A DNA stretch of 42,577 nucleotides from Planctomycetaceae bacterium (GCA_012959465.1 DUDC01000029.1:1-42577); one strand, 5' to 3'. Positions 25,101-33,384 are shown, counted from the first letter of the stretch. The notes: generated by a model not told the origin, from the letters alone. Translations and numbers: made by a program.

Positions 25101-25393
25101 GGATCGGATTCCCAGGCGGGCAGGCGATCGACCACGCGCGGATAAAACAGCGACAATTCGTCGCAAACCGCGTCCAATTCTGCGCGACTCTCCACGACGG
25201 CAACGACTGTTCCATGGCAGGCACGTCCCAGCGAGGCGATTGCCAAGCCGCGCGCCGCACCCGACACATGGTCGATGGATATCGACCCGCGTTGGGAAAG
25301 GCACTCCACGCATGCGGAGAATCCTTCGGTGCTCGAGAACACGTCAACCAGATGATCCATGGCTGCCGTTAATTCTGACGTGACCCCTGACAT
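22166..25393 (-). CDS. mfd: Transcription-repair coupling factor
   Basis: Mfd displaces stalled RNA polymerase and recruits UvrA to start transcription-coupled nucleotide excision repair. The 1075-residue protein has the UvrB-like N-terminal module (about 80-210, YGDRLRTLNRLVRRP and GEFAHRGGIIDIFPP) and the CarD-like RNA-polymerase interaction domain (about 412-470, LREGDLVVHLSHGIGRYRGLE). A RecG-type translocase has Walker A GDVGFGKTE at about 566-574 and the DEEQ box at about 667-670 (IIDEEQRFGV). Motifs V and VI are seen in TTIIESGLDIPNTNTI and QLRGRVGR, and the C-terminal TRCF domain starts near 940. Length is slightly short of the E. coli protein. The gene starts three bases after the flavin oxidoreductase stop codon with AAGGAAGG upstream. 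Confidence 0.97.
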   Translation of the reverse strand: MSGVTSELTAAMDHLVDVFSSTEGFSACVECLSQRGSISIDHVSGAARGLAIASLGRACHGTVVAVVESRAELDAVCDELSLFYPRVVDRLPAWESDPDENTLFDEVYGDRLRTLNRLVRRPQDVQILVASIQSFLQPLPHQSTFAESTRELAVGDNIDLATFIKWLVQHGYQNAIAVELPGEFAHRGGIIDIFPPDRTHPVRVELFGDELESLRSFEPETQRSITSLTAVEITVLRRPRDGQTMQLTEFLPADSWILLHDFPRLQTAAENFLAHRTSDMTVERLWQSVQRFGWGEMAPLALGGNDVTWQVPIDSVERFSGEVGRVTKELEQIAGDDQVNIVVENEAETKRLRELFDGSTVGSRIHYVEGRIRTGFRLTEDKTLVLSGHELFARSAPRRRGTRRLSKTIDSFIDLREGDLVVHLSHGIGRYRGLEYIDKGGQQTEHMAVEFADETKIYVPATRIHLIQKYVGGTKTRPRLAKVGGKAWVKHKRAAELAVVDVASEMIDVQAKRAARVGLQFAPDSEWQGEFDAAFPYRETPDQALAIHAIKDDMESLRPMDRLLCGDVGFGKTEVAMRAAFKAVESGYQVAMLVPTTILAEQHYHSFCERMSEFPIDVAKLSRFCTSAEQKEVVAGLKSGRVDIVIGTHRLASKDIDFNNIGLLIIDEEQRFGVAVKERLKHFRSSVDILTTTATPIPRTLHMALVGIRDISNLQTPPQDRLAVDTHVVRFSDELVRHAIVRELDRNGQVFFVHNRVHDIEQVKQRLMQIVPEARIRIGHAQMPEEKLESVMVDFIAHEFDILLATTIIESGLDIPNTNTIFVNEADRYGLSDLHQLRGRVGRYHHKAYCYLLLDSRQSITPNAARRLRAIEEFSEMGAGFSIAMRDLEIRGAGNLLGTQQSGHIAAVGYELYCQLLETAVRAAKMLPPKWTVDVEVDLPGEAYIPTPYVADMRLKIDLYRRLNRVCEPDEIKAFREELIDRFGPLPKPVIGLLERTELKVEAAVWQIVGVAKEENFLVFRYTSRERIEQFKELHGLDLRIADEQSAYFPLPAEVTNDQMVAVAKSVLRPASRSV

Positions 25394-25396
25394 CCC

Positions 25397-26848
25397 TCAT
25401 TCACCTTCCTTGAGAGTCTGTTTGATGGCTCGTAGCTTGTCGGCGTCCTCGATATTCCGATAGAAGGCGTCGAGCGGGTAGCATCCGGACACAAGACTAC
25501 TTCGTGGAGCTGTCGTGCAGTCGCTAAACGTTCGGCAGACCAGTTTGCGTTTCCATTTTCCACCTTGCGCTACATCGCGAGGTAGGTGCGGATAAGAAAG
25601 GACCATGCGGCCCAAGCCGACCGAGTCGATCCATCTCTGCCGAACAGCGGCCTGGGCAACGTGTGGCAAATAGTCTTGCAAGTACGAGTACCCCGTGCCC
25701 ACCATCGGCATGTCCGCATGGGCCTGTTTGCACCGACGCGCTGCCATCATTTGGCGTTGGACACCCACCAGCGGATCTTCTGGCGGCAAATAGCCATCCG
25801 AGGGCGGAAAGATGGCCGGACGTTGTACATGTGGATTGTAGTACGGGCTTCCTGCGGTGAGATTGATCGAGGTGACACCCAGCGATTGAAGCACACCGAT
25901 CAGTCGGATCGGCTCCTTCAAGTCGATTTGAGTGGGATCATCGGCTGAAATCCCGAATCCACAGTCGTATGGGTGCACCGCCGTCGCGTCCATCGGCTCT
26001 CCCACTGCTCGGCTGGTCTTGTACGGTAACGCATCAAAGATGCTCAACCGAACACCGACTTGCAAATCGGGAATTTCATTGCGAATGCGGCTCACAATCG
26101 TCCGCAGCATTCGCGTTCGGCCGTCGAAATCTCCTCCGAACGGGCCGGATCGCCGTCGAGCGCTCAAAAACTCGTGCAGCAGATATCCATGGCACGACTT
26201 GACGTCAACAAAGTGAAATCCCACATCGAACGAGATTCTGGCCGCTTGCACATATCGATCGATGAGCTGTTCCAGATGACTATCCGACCAGACAACACGG
26301 TTGTCGTGCGGATCGATTCCGAACTTCTCATCCAACAACGGGTGGTGGTAGGCGATACGTGGTTCCAATGTCGTCGAATTGGGCCGTGAGAAGCGACCTG
26401 AGTGGGTCAACTGCAATCCGACGAAGAGTCCATCCAAAGACTCGCCGATCGCCTGATGGCCGTCTTGGAGTTCGTGAAGCAGGCGACGTAGTCCCTCTCG
26501 GTTTTCGGTAGTCGCTAGAGTTTGCCGTGGATTTGCGCGGCCGTCCATTTGAACGGCCGCAGCCTCACCTCCCCAGATCCACTTTGCGCCGCTCTCACCA
26601 AATCGACGCCAACGACGTATTGTCAGCTCCGATGGACTGCCGTCCGCGTTGGCATCCCAACCCTCCATTGGGTGAATACACCAACGGTTGCCTACCGTGA
26701 AGTCACCCACTTGAAGTGTTTGCTCCATCGGTGACTCAGGGCCACTGAGCGGTGAGTCGTCGACAGGCAACTCGAGCCCGAGTTGGTTCAGACGTGCTCG
26801 TAGCGCCTCGACGTTCTTTAGTTGTGCGATCTTTAGATAGTTATTCAC
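25397..26848 (-). CDS. Old Yellow Enzyme-type NADH:flavin oxidoreductase
   Basis: A 483-residue FMN-dependent TIM-barrel protein of the OYE/2,4-dienoyl-CoA reductase FMN-domain family. The N-terminal barrel includes VGNRWCIHPMEGWDANADG, GLQLTHSGRFSRP and the conserved DVKSCHGYLLHEFLSAR. The latter corresponds to the HGYLLxQFLSP motif of the family, with R in place of P after the serine-alanine. Further FMN contacts are in VGVRLSIFDALPY and VGTGYSYLQ. The C-terminus is cysteine-containing (FSDCTTAPRSSLVSGCYPLD) without a clear 4Fe-4S cluster motif or fused FAD domain, unlike full-length dienoyl-CoA reductase. Substrate unknown. Start is a GTG at 26848. It sits between uvrD and mfd, so it may be coexpressed with DNA repair functions, but this may be chance. 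Confidence 0.85.
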   Translation of the reverse strand: MNNYLKIAQLKNVEALRARLNQLGLELPVDDSPLSGPESPMEQTLQVGDFTVGNRWCIHPMEGWDANADGSPSELTIRRWRRFGESGAKWIWGGEAAAVQMDGRANPRQTLATTENREGLRRLLHELQDGHQAIGESLDGLFVGLQLTHSGRFSRPNSTTLEPRIAYHHPLLDEKFGIDPHDNRVVWSDSHLEQLIDRYVQAARISFDVGFHFVDVKSCHGYLLHEFLSARRRSGPFGGDFDGRTRMLRTIVSRIRNEIPDLQVGVRLSIFDALPYKTSRAVGEPMDATAVHPYDCGFGISADDPTQIDLKEPIRLIGVLQSLGVTSINLTAGSPYYNPHVQRPAIFPPSDGYLPPEDPLVGVQRQMMAARRCKQAHADMPMVGTGYSYLQDYLPHVAQAAVRQRWIDSVGLGRMVLSYPHLPRDVAQGGKWKRKLVCRTFSDCTTAPRSSLVSGCYPLDAFYRNIEDADKLRAIKQTLKEGE

Positions 26849-26961
26849 GGGCCTAGATTTGGTTTTTCTTTGAGTTGAGCGTCGTGTCTTGGTTTGGTCG
26901 AAAACGGTCGATTAATTACTCGCAATCGAGTTCGACGATTCGCGCCGATATGACGGTCCAG

Positions 26962-29238
26962 TCACGACGTTGAGCGAATGGGTCGTATCGGAGCGTGCGC
27001 CAGCACGAATTTACGTTCTGATCCTGAGAAGAACTGGATCGTTGCCCTCCGTTTTGACCCCGAGCCGCTGAGACTCACGACTTTTCCCATTCCGTGTTCG
27101 TCGTGTTCCACAAGCATTCCTTGTTCGAAACGATCTGGCAGTGAAAGACCCGATCGAGACGAGGTGGCCAACATCGCTGCAGCGGTAGTGATCGTTGGTT
27201 TTGTCGGCTTGCCGGGAGATGTCGGTACGTGGTCTGTTTCGATGCGTTGTTGGATGAACGGCTCCTCGTACGTGACCTGCGAGGCATAGTCGTCGTAAAG
27301 GAGATTGGACTGGTCGTCGAAAACAACGTCCTCGCGTGGAAACTCCACGAGAAACGGACTGGGTACAGCAGGATGCAACGCTCCACGGCGAGTTCGGTAG
27401 GCGACATGGCTGAGTGTTAAATGCCGTTTTGCCCGAGTCAGTCCAACGAAGAATAAACGACGTTCCTCCTCAACATCGCCATTTTCCTTGGAGCGTTGGT
27501 GCGGCAGCAGCCCATCCTCCACACCAATGAGGTACACGACTTCAAACTCGAGGCCTTTCGATGCATGGAGTGTCATTAACGTGACACGTTGACACGTTTC
27601 ATTCCAGCCGTCGACGTCATTGACGAGCGATGCTTGTTCTAAGTACGCTTCGAGTGCACCTGGTGTTTCGCCGTGATGCTCGTCAAACTCGTGCGCGTCG
27701 TTTAGCAACTCACGAACGTTAGCCGCTCGATCTTGCTCTCCTGACGTTGCCGACGTCGCCTCGCTGGATTTCAGTAGATCATGGTAGTTTGTCAGTGAGA
27801 CGACGGTGCCGAGGATTTCTTCCACTCCGGCGCCGACGAGGGTTGTCAGTTTGTCGTACAAGTCCAGGAAGCTCTTCACCGCCTGTCGAGCGCGTGCGGC
27901 TAACGCTGATCCGAGTTCCGCAGAGCGGGAAGCATCTAACAAGCAGCAGTTATTTGCATGGGCCACCGCCGAAATCCGATCGAGTGTCTTTTTACCGATT
28001 CGACGAGCAGGAACATTGATGATTCGAAGAAACGCCGCGTCATTGCGAGGGTTATTCAGCAATTGGAGGTAGGCAATTAGGTCTTTGATTTCTTTACGCT
28101 GGAAGAACGCCACGCCGCGTACGATTTGGTAGGGGACAGCGTGCTGTCTGAGTGATTTTTCCAAGAGGCGTGACAAGGCGTTCGCTCGATAGAAGATCGC
28201 AATGTCGCCGCCTTCGAATTCTCCCTTGGCCAGCATACCCGCGATCTCTCCGGCGATCGTATCGGCCTCGTCCGCTTGAGTTCGACGGCGAATGACGCGA
28301 GGAAGTTCGCCAGGTTCTTGTGCGGCGACGAGCTGCTTCGCCTTGCGTCGGTGATTATGTTTGATCACCGCATCGGCAATACGCAGTATCTCGGGTGTGC
28401 TGCGATAGTTGCGTTCCAGCCTTACGACTTGCGTCGTCGGGTAGTCACGCTCAAAGCTGAGGATGTTCTCAACGTTGGCACCGCGCCATCCGTAGATCGA
28501 TTGATCCGGATCGCCGGTCACAGCAACATTGGGGTAATCGACATTCAACATCCGTACCAACCCATATTGAGCGATGTTGGTGTCCTGATACTCGTCAACC
28601 ATGACGTAGCGGTATTGGTTGTCATAACCACTGCGGATCTCCGGGCACTCGCGAAGGATCGTGACCGTATGGAGCAGAAGATCGTCGAAGTCGACCGCGT
28701 TGGCCGTTTGAAGTTGACGTTGATACAGCGGATAAATTCGAGACACTAGCTCACCAATGGGACTGCCGCTGCGGGCTTGAAAAGCGTCGGCTGTTACGCC
28801 GAAGCTTTTAGCTTGTCCGATCGCTCGGCCAATGTCATGGATCGAAAACATGCCCAATGAACGGGAATCGAGTTCGATGGCCCGTTGGAGCAAGAGCTGA
28901 CTGTCGCTGGTATCTAAAATCGTGTAATTGGCCGCCAGGCCAACGATTTCCGCGTGCCGCCGCAGTAGTCGTGCACAGAATCGGTGAAACGTCCCAATCC
29001 ACACACCACTGGCCGGGACCATTTTTTCCACGCGCTGACGCATTTCATCGGCGGCTTTGTTAGTGAAGGTCAATGCTAGGATCCACTGTCCGGCGACGCC
29101 TCGACCTATTAGTCGAGCGATTCTCTGCGTCACAACGCGAGTTTTCCCGGATCCAGGACCAGCGAGAATGAGCAGCGGCCCTTCCAAATGCTCAACAGCC
29201 AATTTTTGGGCGTCGTTTAGTTCATCCGATGAATACAT
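26962..29238 (-). CDS. UvrD/PcrA/Rep-family DNA helicase
   Basis: A 758-residue superfamily 1A 3'-5' helicase. Motif I AGPGSGKT is at residues 26-33, followed by LALTFTNKAADEMRQR (Ia), VMVDEYQDTN (II), GDPDQSIYGWRGA (III), RLERNYRSTPEIL (IV), VTLMTLHASKGLEFEVVYL (V) and RRLFFVGLTRAKRHL (VI). The C-terminus carries the Tudor-like PcrA/UvrD tail (FEQGMLVEHDEHGMGKVVSLSG) that contacts RNA polymerase. The family acts in nucleotide excision repair, mismatch repair and conflict resolution between replication and transcription. It is the first gene of a same-strand run that continues into mfd, in keeping with a shared role in repair. PcrA is the closest match by tail and length. Confidence 0.95.
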   Translation of the reverse strand: MYSSDELNDAQKLAVEHLEGPLLILAGPGSGKTRVVTQRIARLIGRGVAGQWILALTFTNKAADEMRQRVEKMVPASGVWIGTFHRFCARLLRRHAEIVGLAANYTILDTSDSQLLLQRAIELDSRSLGMFSIHDIGRAIGQAKSFGVTADAFQARSGSPIGELVSRIYPLYQRQLQTANAVDFDDLLLHTVTILRECPEIRSGYDNQYRYVMVDEYQDTNIAQYGLVRMLNVDYPNVAVTGDPDQSIYGWRGANVENILSFERDYPTTQVVRLERNYRSTPEILRIADAVIKHNHRRKAKQLVAAQEPGELPRVIRRRTQADEADTIAGEIAGMLAKGEFEGGDIAIFYRANALSRLLEKSLRQHAVPYQIVRGVAFFQRKEIKDLIAYLQLLNNPRNDAAFLRIINVPARRIGKKTLDRISAVAHANNCCLLDASRSAELGSALAARARQAVKSFLDLYDKLTTLVGAGVEEILGTVVSLTNYHDLLKSSEATSATSGEQDRAANVRELLNDAHEFDEHHGETPGALEAYLEQASLVNDVDGWNETCQRVTLMTLHASKGLEFEVVYLIGVEDGLLPHQRSKENGDVEEERRLFFVGLTRAKRHLTLSHVAYRTRRGALHPAVPSPFLVEFPREDVVFDDQSNLLYDDYASQVTYEEPFIQQRIETDHVPTSPGKPTKPTITTAAAMLATSSRSGLSLPDRFEQGMLVEHDEHGMGKVVSLSGSGSKRRATIQFFSGSERKFVLAHAPIRPIRSTS

Positions 29239-29360
29239 TCGTGCAATTCACGTCCATTGCAGTTTTCTATGGTCCCCGCCACGATGTGATTATAGGCTTT
29301 CAGTCAAGCTTTGTGGTCCGCGCAGATGCTCATGCCTGCTGGGAAGGCTAGAAATGTCCA

Positions 29361-29390
29361 TTCGACCCAGAGCTCGGAAAACGCTACAAT
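29361..29390 (+). promoter_or_regulatory. Probable sigma-70 promoter of the alpha-CTD gene
   Basis: TTCGAC (29361-29366), an 18-bp spacer and TACAAT (29385-29390) stand 109 bp before the alpha-CTD start codon. The -10 box is near consensus, the -35 box moderate. The long leader that follows contains a perfect AAGGAGG Shine-Dalgarno. Confidence 0.42.
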
Positions 29391-29499
29391 CCTCTCTGAT
29401 TCGTCTTGTCGACTTGATCCGGATGGTTTTCCTGACGGGTCCCCGCAAGACAAGAAGGTCAAAGGAAGCTGACCCGGCTAAATCAAGGAGGTTTTTCAA

Positions 29500-29751
29500 A
29501 TGGCTGTGACACGCATTCGACTCAGCACTCAAGAAGAGGCTGCTCGCAATCGCAAGGTAAAATTGGAATTAAGTACCGCCGAAATTGGTTTGAGCGTGCG
29601 GACGACCAATTGCCTGGAAGAGAAAGGAATCTTCACTGTGCGGGAATTGCTCAGGAGTTCCCGTGAGGACCTTTTGAGTATCTCTAATTTTGGTGAGAAG
29701 ACTCTCGACGAGGTCTTTCAAGCGTTGGAAGCTATCGGCTTTTCACGTTGA
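29500..29751 (+). CDS. Stand-alone RNA polymerase alpha C-terminal domain protein
   Basis: An 83-residue protein consisting of little more than one alpha-CTD. Residues 24-83 follow the (HhH)-type alpha-CTD pattern: helix ELSTAEIGLSVRTTNCLEEKG, the IFTVRELLRSSREDLLSIS region and the helix-hairpin-helix NFGEKTLDEVFQALEAIGF. In full-length RpoA this domain contacts UP elements and activators. The N-terminal assembly domain is absent, and the upstream sequence is non-coding, so this is not a truncated rpoA. An AAGGAGG sits nine bases before the ATG, indicating strong translation. A lone alpha-CTD could compete for UP elements, bind activators or act as a transcription regulator; this is inference. 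It is monocistronic, divergent from uvrD/pcrA and convergent with the PQQ-like gene. Confidence 0.88.
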   Translation: MAVTRIRLSTQEEAARNRKVKLELSTAEIGLSVRTTNCLEEKGIFTVRELLRSSREDLLSISNFGEKTLDEVFQALEAIGFSR

Positions 29752-29818
29752 ACTCACTCGATTTTCTCCGTCCGTTCACCGCTGGACCGAAGTTGGCCGA
29801 CCGACAGGGAATTTTGCT

Positions 29819-31072
29819 CTACTTCGGCAGCGGAAGGCAGAGTAATTTTCCTCGGTTAGCTTCATCGTGTGTGCGCGTGAAGATTACTCCGTTGGCAAGT
29901 GCCGGAGGTGCCCGCAGGCTGTCGCTTGAGATTCGAACACTATCCAGCTGATTGAATTCGTTCGGAGTTTTAGCGAGGAGAACGATTTCGCCCTGTTTCA
30001 CACGTTGGAGCAGGATCTTGTCTCCGGCAAGTACAGCATGGGCCACACCAAAATTCTGCTGCCGCCACTTGATGTCGCCGTTTTTTGCGTCGACGCAGCG
30101 GAACTCCGCGAGCGCTGCGTCCTCGCGGCCGTGCGTGCCGTAGAGGAAACCCTGCGAGAAGACGACATTGGTGTATTGGCTCGAGAGCGTCTGGTCGTCT
30201 CCCCATAACTTGGTCGGCTTGCCCAATTTCAAGCCGATCATCGCAGCTCCGATGTTGTAGCTGGCCGTCAGGAACACTTGGTCGTCGCAGATTAGTGGTG
30301 TGCAGCCTGTCACGGTCAATCCAGGAAGCCCGAAGGAAAGGGCCCAAACTTCTTCGCCGGAAGCCGGTGCCAGCGACACGAGGCGTTGACGTGTCAGGAA
30401 AAGTAATTGACTCTTTCCGCCCACGTTCCCCATGACTGGTGATGAATAACTGATTCGGTCGTCGGTGCTTTTCCAGACCGTCTCACCGGTGATCGCGTTG
30501 AGGCAAATAGCTCCCGCACCCATCCGGCCACCGAGACAGACATAGACAAGGTCTTCGACAACTAACGGTGTGGATCCGGCTCCAAAGTAACCATCTGGAG
30601 CTCGGTAGTCCTTCCCGAGTTGGCGTTTCCAAACACGTTTACCTGTCTTCAAGTCAAGGCAATGAAGGTCGGCGTCGGGACCAAATGCAAAGACGTGGTT
30701 TCCAGAGATGACCGGTGCGCTGCGGGGGCCGTTGTCCGAGTTGTAGCCACCCTCATATCGGGTCTTATCCCGATATACCCACTTTTGTTCACCCGTGTTA
30801 ACCTCAAGGCACTCCACCAACACTTGGTCGTTTTCGCGATGAAAGACGATTACACTGCCGTTCGAAACGACGGGGCCAGCGAATCCGGCGCCGAGATCAT
30901 GCGTCCAGCGTGGTTTGAGAGCTCCCAGCGAATTTGGCAGTGTCTCTTGTGCCACTCCGTTCCGGGTTGGGCCGAGCAGCTGCGGCCAGTCAGCAGCTGT
31001 CGCTGGCCTCGCCATCGCAACCGCCAAGCAAACGATCCAACAGCAGTAAATATTGAGGGCTCGTTTTGTCAC
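29819..31072 (-). CDS. Exported PQQ-like beta-propeller repeat protein
   Basis: The GTG at 31072, preceded by GGGAAG, gives 417 residues with a signal peptide ending ARPATAA before DWPQLLGPTRNGV. The latter is the hallmark opening of planctomycetal PQQ-like propeller proteins. Repeated blades follow, each with the W-docking type motifs: LKPRWTHDLG, GEQKWVYRDK, GKRVWKRQLG, GETVWKSTDD, GEEVWALSFG and GDIKWRQQNF. The fold is a seven- or eight-bladed propeller of the BamB/PQQ-dehydrogenase kind; no PQQ-dehydrogenase catalytic residues can be assigned, so it is probably non-enzymatic and periplasmic. The open frame extends to 31213, but the upstream part lacks a start with a Shine-Dalgarno. A TTG at 31111 is an alternative. 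Confidence 0.85.
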   Translation of the reverse strand: MTKRALNIYCCWIVCLAVAMARPATAADWPQLLGPTRNGVAQETLPNSLGALKPRWTHDLGAGFAGPVVSNGSVIVFHRENDQVLVECLEVNTGEQKWVYRDKTRYEGGYNSDNGPRSAPVISGNHVFAFGPDADLHCLDLKTGKRVWKRQLGKDYRAPDGYFGAGSTPLVVEDLVYVCLGGRMGAGAICLNAITGETVWKSTDDRISYSSPVMGNVGGKSQLLFLTRQRLVSLAPASGEEVWALSFGLPGLTVTGCTPLICDDQVFLTASYNIGAAMIGLKLGKPTKLWGDDQTLSSQYTNVVFSQGFLYGTHGREDAALAEFRCVDAKNGDIKWRQQNFGVAHAVLAGDKILLQRVKQGEIVLLAKTPNEFNQLDSVRISSDSLRAPPALANGVIFTRTHDEANRGKLLCLPLPK

Positions 31073-31287
31073 AGTTTTGCTTCCCAGGTCGTATTTTCGG
31101 GTGTTCTTCAAGGGAATTTCACGCTCGAAGGTGCAGTGGGCGTGGTAGTTGTATCGTATCAGACTCGAATATTCCCGACAGCGGCTGGCGAGTGAAGTCG
31201 AAACGATCCACAATCAAGACTGCACCCTGAGCACGCTTGTTGGCGCGTTGGTGATTGTCCGTCAGTCAAAGAGCATAAATATCTACA

Positions 31288-32340
31288 GTGGAGTTCGCAA
31301 ACGTCGTGGCTCGGATCTTTCGATTGTGGGAAAAAAAACGCGGCGGTCGGCAAACGACGTCGCTGTGGTTTGGCACGGTGGGTGAACCGCTGATCTACGC
31401 GGCCATTTTCCTTTTTGGAGTGTTCTCCCTTGCCGCACTGATCACCGCGCAGTTTCGGACGCCGGATCCTACTTTCTTCCAACTCGGGCTGGGCAATTGG
31501 CTGTTGCTGTTGTTGTATGTCTCGATGGTCCTCTTGGGGGGAGGCGGCTTTCTGTTTACGGTAGCCGAGATTGGAGCATCCGCCGAACGACGTTCGGCGC
31601 TTGTCGCCCGAGCAAACGATTTTGAATTTGTTCAGCACGCGACCGTGCCAGGCCGTACGCATCCGAATATTCCAGTGGGCAGCAATATCACCAATAGCCC
31701 GGGCACGAAGTTGCGATTTCGTCTCCCGAGTATGCAGTCACCTGCTTGGCCCCTTGCCGCCGGCGCTGCTTCCTTCTTGCTGTCGTCTGCGGTGGTCGCC
31801 GTGCTGGCCGTCGTGGCCATCCGCAATCACGCTGAAAGTGAACCAAGCTGGGTCCTGACTCTCTCGTTGATTCCCTTATCAAGTGTCTCGGCCTGGTCGG
31901 CCTATTTTCTCATCCGTCAAATGATGTTGCACACTGGGATTGGGCCCACTATTGTCGAGGTCGATGAGCACCCACTTCGTCCTGGCCAAACCTGCAAAGT
32001 CTCTCTGTCCCAGTTGGGGCGCTTGAGGTTAAAGTCGTTTGCTTTTTGTCTCACCTGCGAGGAGGAGGCAACGTACCACCAAGGGACAGACATTCGCAAT
32101 GAATCACTGCGAGTGTTTAATCAGATCCTGTTTGATGAACACGATGTCACAATCGAGCGGGCTCAACCGTTTGAGCGAGCTGCCGAGATCCGCATCCCCG
32201 AATCGGCAATGCACTCGTTCCTTTCGTCACACAACGCGGTTCATTGGAAGCTCATCGTACATGGTCATGCCGAATCATGGCCGCCATTCGATCGCAGTTT
32301 TCCGCTAATCGTCTACCCACCTGTAGTTGAGCAGGAATAG
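31288..32340 (+). CDS. Four-helix membrane protein with C-terminal beta-sandwich domain
   Basis: A 350-residue protein I do not recognise. Two transmembrane helices near the N-terminus (IYAAIFLFGVFSLAALITA and WLLLLLYVSMVLLGGGGFLF) are followed by a soluble linker. Two more lie at about 155-215 (WPLAAGAASFLLSSAVVAVLAVVAI and WVLTLSLIPLSSVSAWSAYFLI). From about 225 a beta-rich domain contains VEVDEHPLRPGQTCKVSLSQLG and ends with PPFDRSFPLIVYPP, which looks like an arrestin-like or Ig-like sandwich. The start is a GTG at 31288 with no strong Shine-Dalgarno. The next gene begins one base after the stop codon, and its product opens with a similar pattern (a short strand then RPGETFDFDCQL). The three genes 31288-33384 thus form one cassette. 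Confidence 0.7.
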   Translation: MEFANVVARIFRLWEKKRGGRQTTSLWFGTVGEPLIYAAIFLFGVFSLAALITAQFRTPDPTFFQLGLGNWLLLLLYVSMVLLGGGGFLFTVAEIGASAERRSALVARANDFEFVQHATVPGRTHPNIPVGSNITNSPGTKLRFRLPSMQSPAWPLAAGAASFLLSSAVVAVLAVVAIRNHAESEPSWVLTLSLIPLSSVSAWSAYFLIRQMMLHTGIGPTIVEVDEHPLRPGQTCKVSLSQLGRLRLKSFAFCLTCEEEATYHQGTDIRNESLRVFNQILFDEHDVTIERAQPFERAAEIRIPESAMHSFLSSHNAVHWKLIVHGHAESWPPFDRSFPLIVYPPVVEQE

Positions 32341-32341
32341 G

Positions 32342-32719
32342 ATGATGGAACCGCTTGTCAGCATTCGATTCAGCGACAATCGCCGGTGCTTCCGACCGGG
32401 CGAGACGTTCGATTTTGATTGTCAATTGGACGCCGTGGAACAGTCCGATTTGCAGGCAGTGGAACTCTCGGTGTTGTGGTACACCGAAGGGAAGGGTGAC
32501 GAGGACATGGGCGTGCACTATTTTGAACGCCGAAAAGATACGGGTGAGACTGACTTGCGGGAATTGTACCGAGTGAGCACGAAGCTCCCCCTCAGTCCAT
32601 TGAGCTACGATGGGAAGATCGTGAAGATTCGTTGGTGCGCTCGCGTGCGGTGTTTCCTCAGGAAGGGCCGCGAGGTTCATCAGGATCTCTGTTTTCAACT
32701 GCAGGCGAGTGAGGAGTAG
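32342..32719 (+). CDS. Small arrestin-like beta-sandwich protein
   Basis: A 125-residue soluble protein without signal or membrane segment. The beginning MMEPLVSIRFSDNRRCFRPGETFDFDCQL, followed by alternating strands (QAVELSVLWYTEGKGDEDMGVHYF, KIVKIRWCARVRCFL), resembles the beta-sandwich at the end of the preceding membrane protein. The two ATGs at 32342 and 32345 follow directly on the TAG of that gene, with AGGAA upstream, so translation is coupled. The family is unknown to me; homologues, if any, are probably restricted to Planctomycetota. A role as soluble partner of the membrane protein is inferred from position only. Confidence 0.7.
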   Translation: MMEPLVSIRFSDNRRCFRPGETFDFDCQLDAVEQSDLQAVELSVLWYTEGKGDEDMGVHYFERRKDTGETDLRELYRVSTKLPLSPLSYDGKIVKIRWCARVRCFLRKGREVHQDLCFQLQASEE

Positions 32720-32757
32720 GTTCGGGGAAATAGTCGTCGTAACGAGCAAGCGACCGC

Positions 32758-33384
32758 ATGAATCGTGAGTCAACACCGGCAGTAAATCCGTTCTCGACGA
32801 AGTTCATTCGTCCTGCTTGCATGTCCGACTATTTGGTGTCGGGGCGCGAGCCGTTTACTCTATGGCAACGATTTCGAGATGCGGGTCTCGTCGGTCAGAT
32901 TGTCGGCCAACACGGCTCCGGAAAATCAACGCTGCTGTGGCGGCTGACAGACATCATGGCAAACGAACAAATATCCAGTTATTGGCAGACATTTTGTCGC
33001 CATGACCGACTTACGTCACCACCAATGAGGGCCAATGTTCACGTGCTCGAAGGAGTCGAATGGCTTTCGACATTCGATCGGTTGCGCCTTCGTTTTCGCA
33101 GCTGGTCCGGGCGACGAATGCTGCTGACCACGCACGAACCACTTCCCGGAATTCCCGTGATCGCGAACATCGAGTCTAGCCTCGACGTTGCTCTAGAGAT
33201 CGTTGCCCATTTACTCAAGGATGACGGCACGAATCACATTTGTCCGACGGACGTACAATGGTTATTCGAGAAGAACGACGGAAACTTGCGGGAGATGCTG
33301 ATGGATCTCTACGATGTCTATGCGGCCGGGGGCCGCGACAAAATGGCAACGAAAGACGAGGACCGTCACCTCAATTATCGCTAG
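32758..33384 (+). CDS. P-loop ATP-binding protein of an uncharacterised planctomycetal family
   Basis: A 208-residue protein with the Walker A motif GQHGSGKS at about residues 49-56 and a Walker B-like strand (NVHVLEGVEWL) at about 92-102. The opening (VNPFSTKFIRPA) and the stretch LVGQIVGQHGSGKSTLLWRL resemble, as I remember them, proteins common in Planctomycetota with NPFSTRFVRPG and GPHGSGKSTLL. A sensor-like segment is LLTTHEPLPGIPVI, and the C-terminal helical region ends the chain. No transmembrane segment is present. The gene is 38 bp behind the small beta protein and completes the three-gene cassette. It may supply ATP hydrolysis or regulation to the membrane protein; no biochemical function can be stated. 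Confidence 0.72.
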   Translation: MNRESTPAVNPFSTKFIRPACMSDYLVSGREPFTLWQRFRDAGLVGQIVGQHGSGKSTLLWRLTDIMANEQISSYWQTFCRHDRLTSPPMRANVHVLEGVEWLSTFDRLRLRFRSWSGRRMLLTTHEPLPGIPVIANIESSLDVALEIVAHLLKDDGTNHICPTDVQWLFEKNDGNLREMLMDLYDVYAAGGRDKMATKDEDRHLNYR

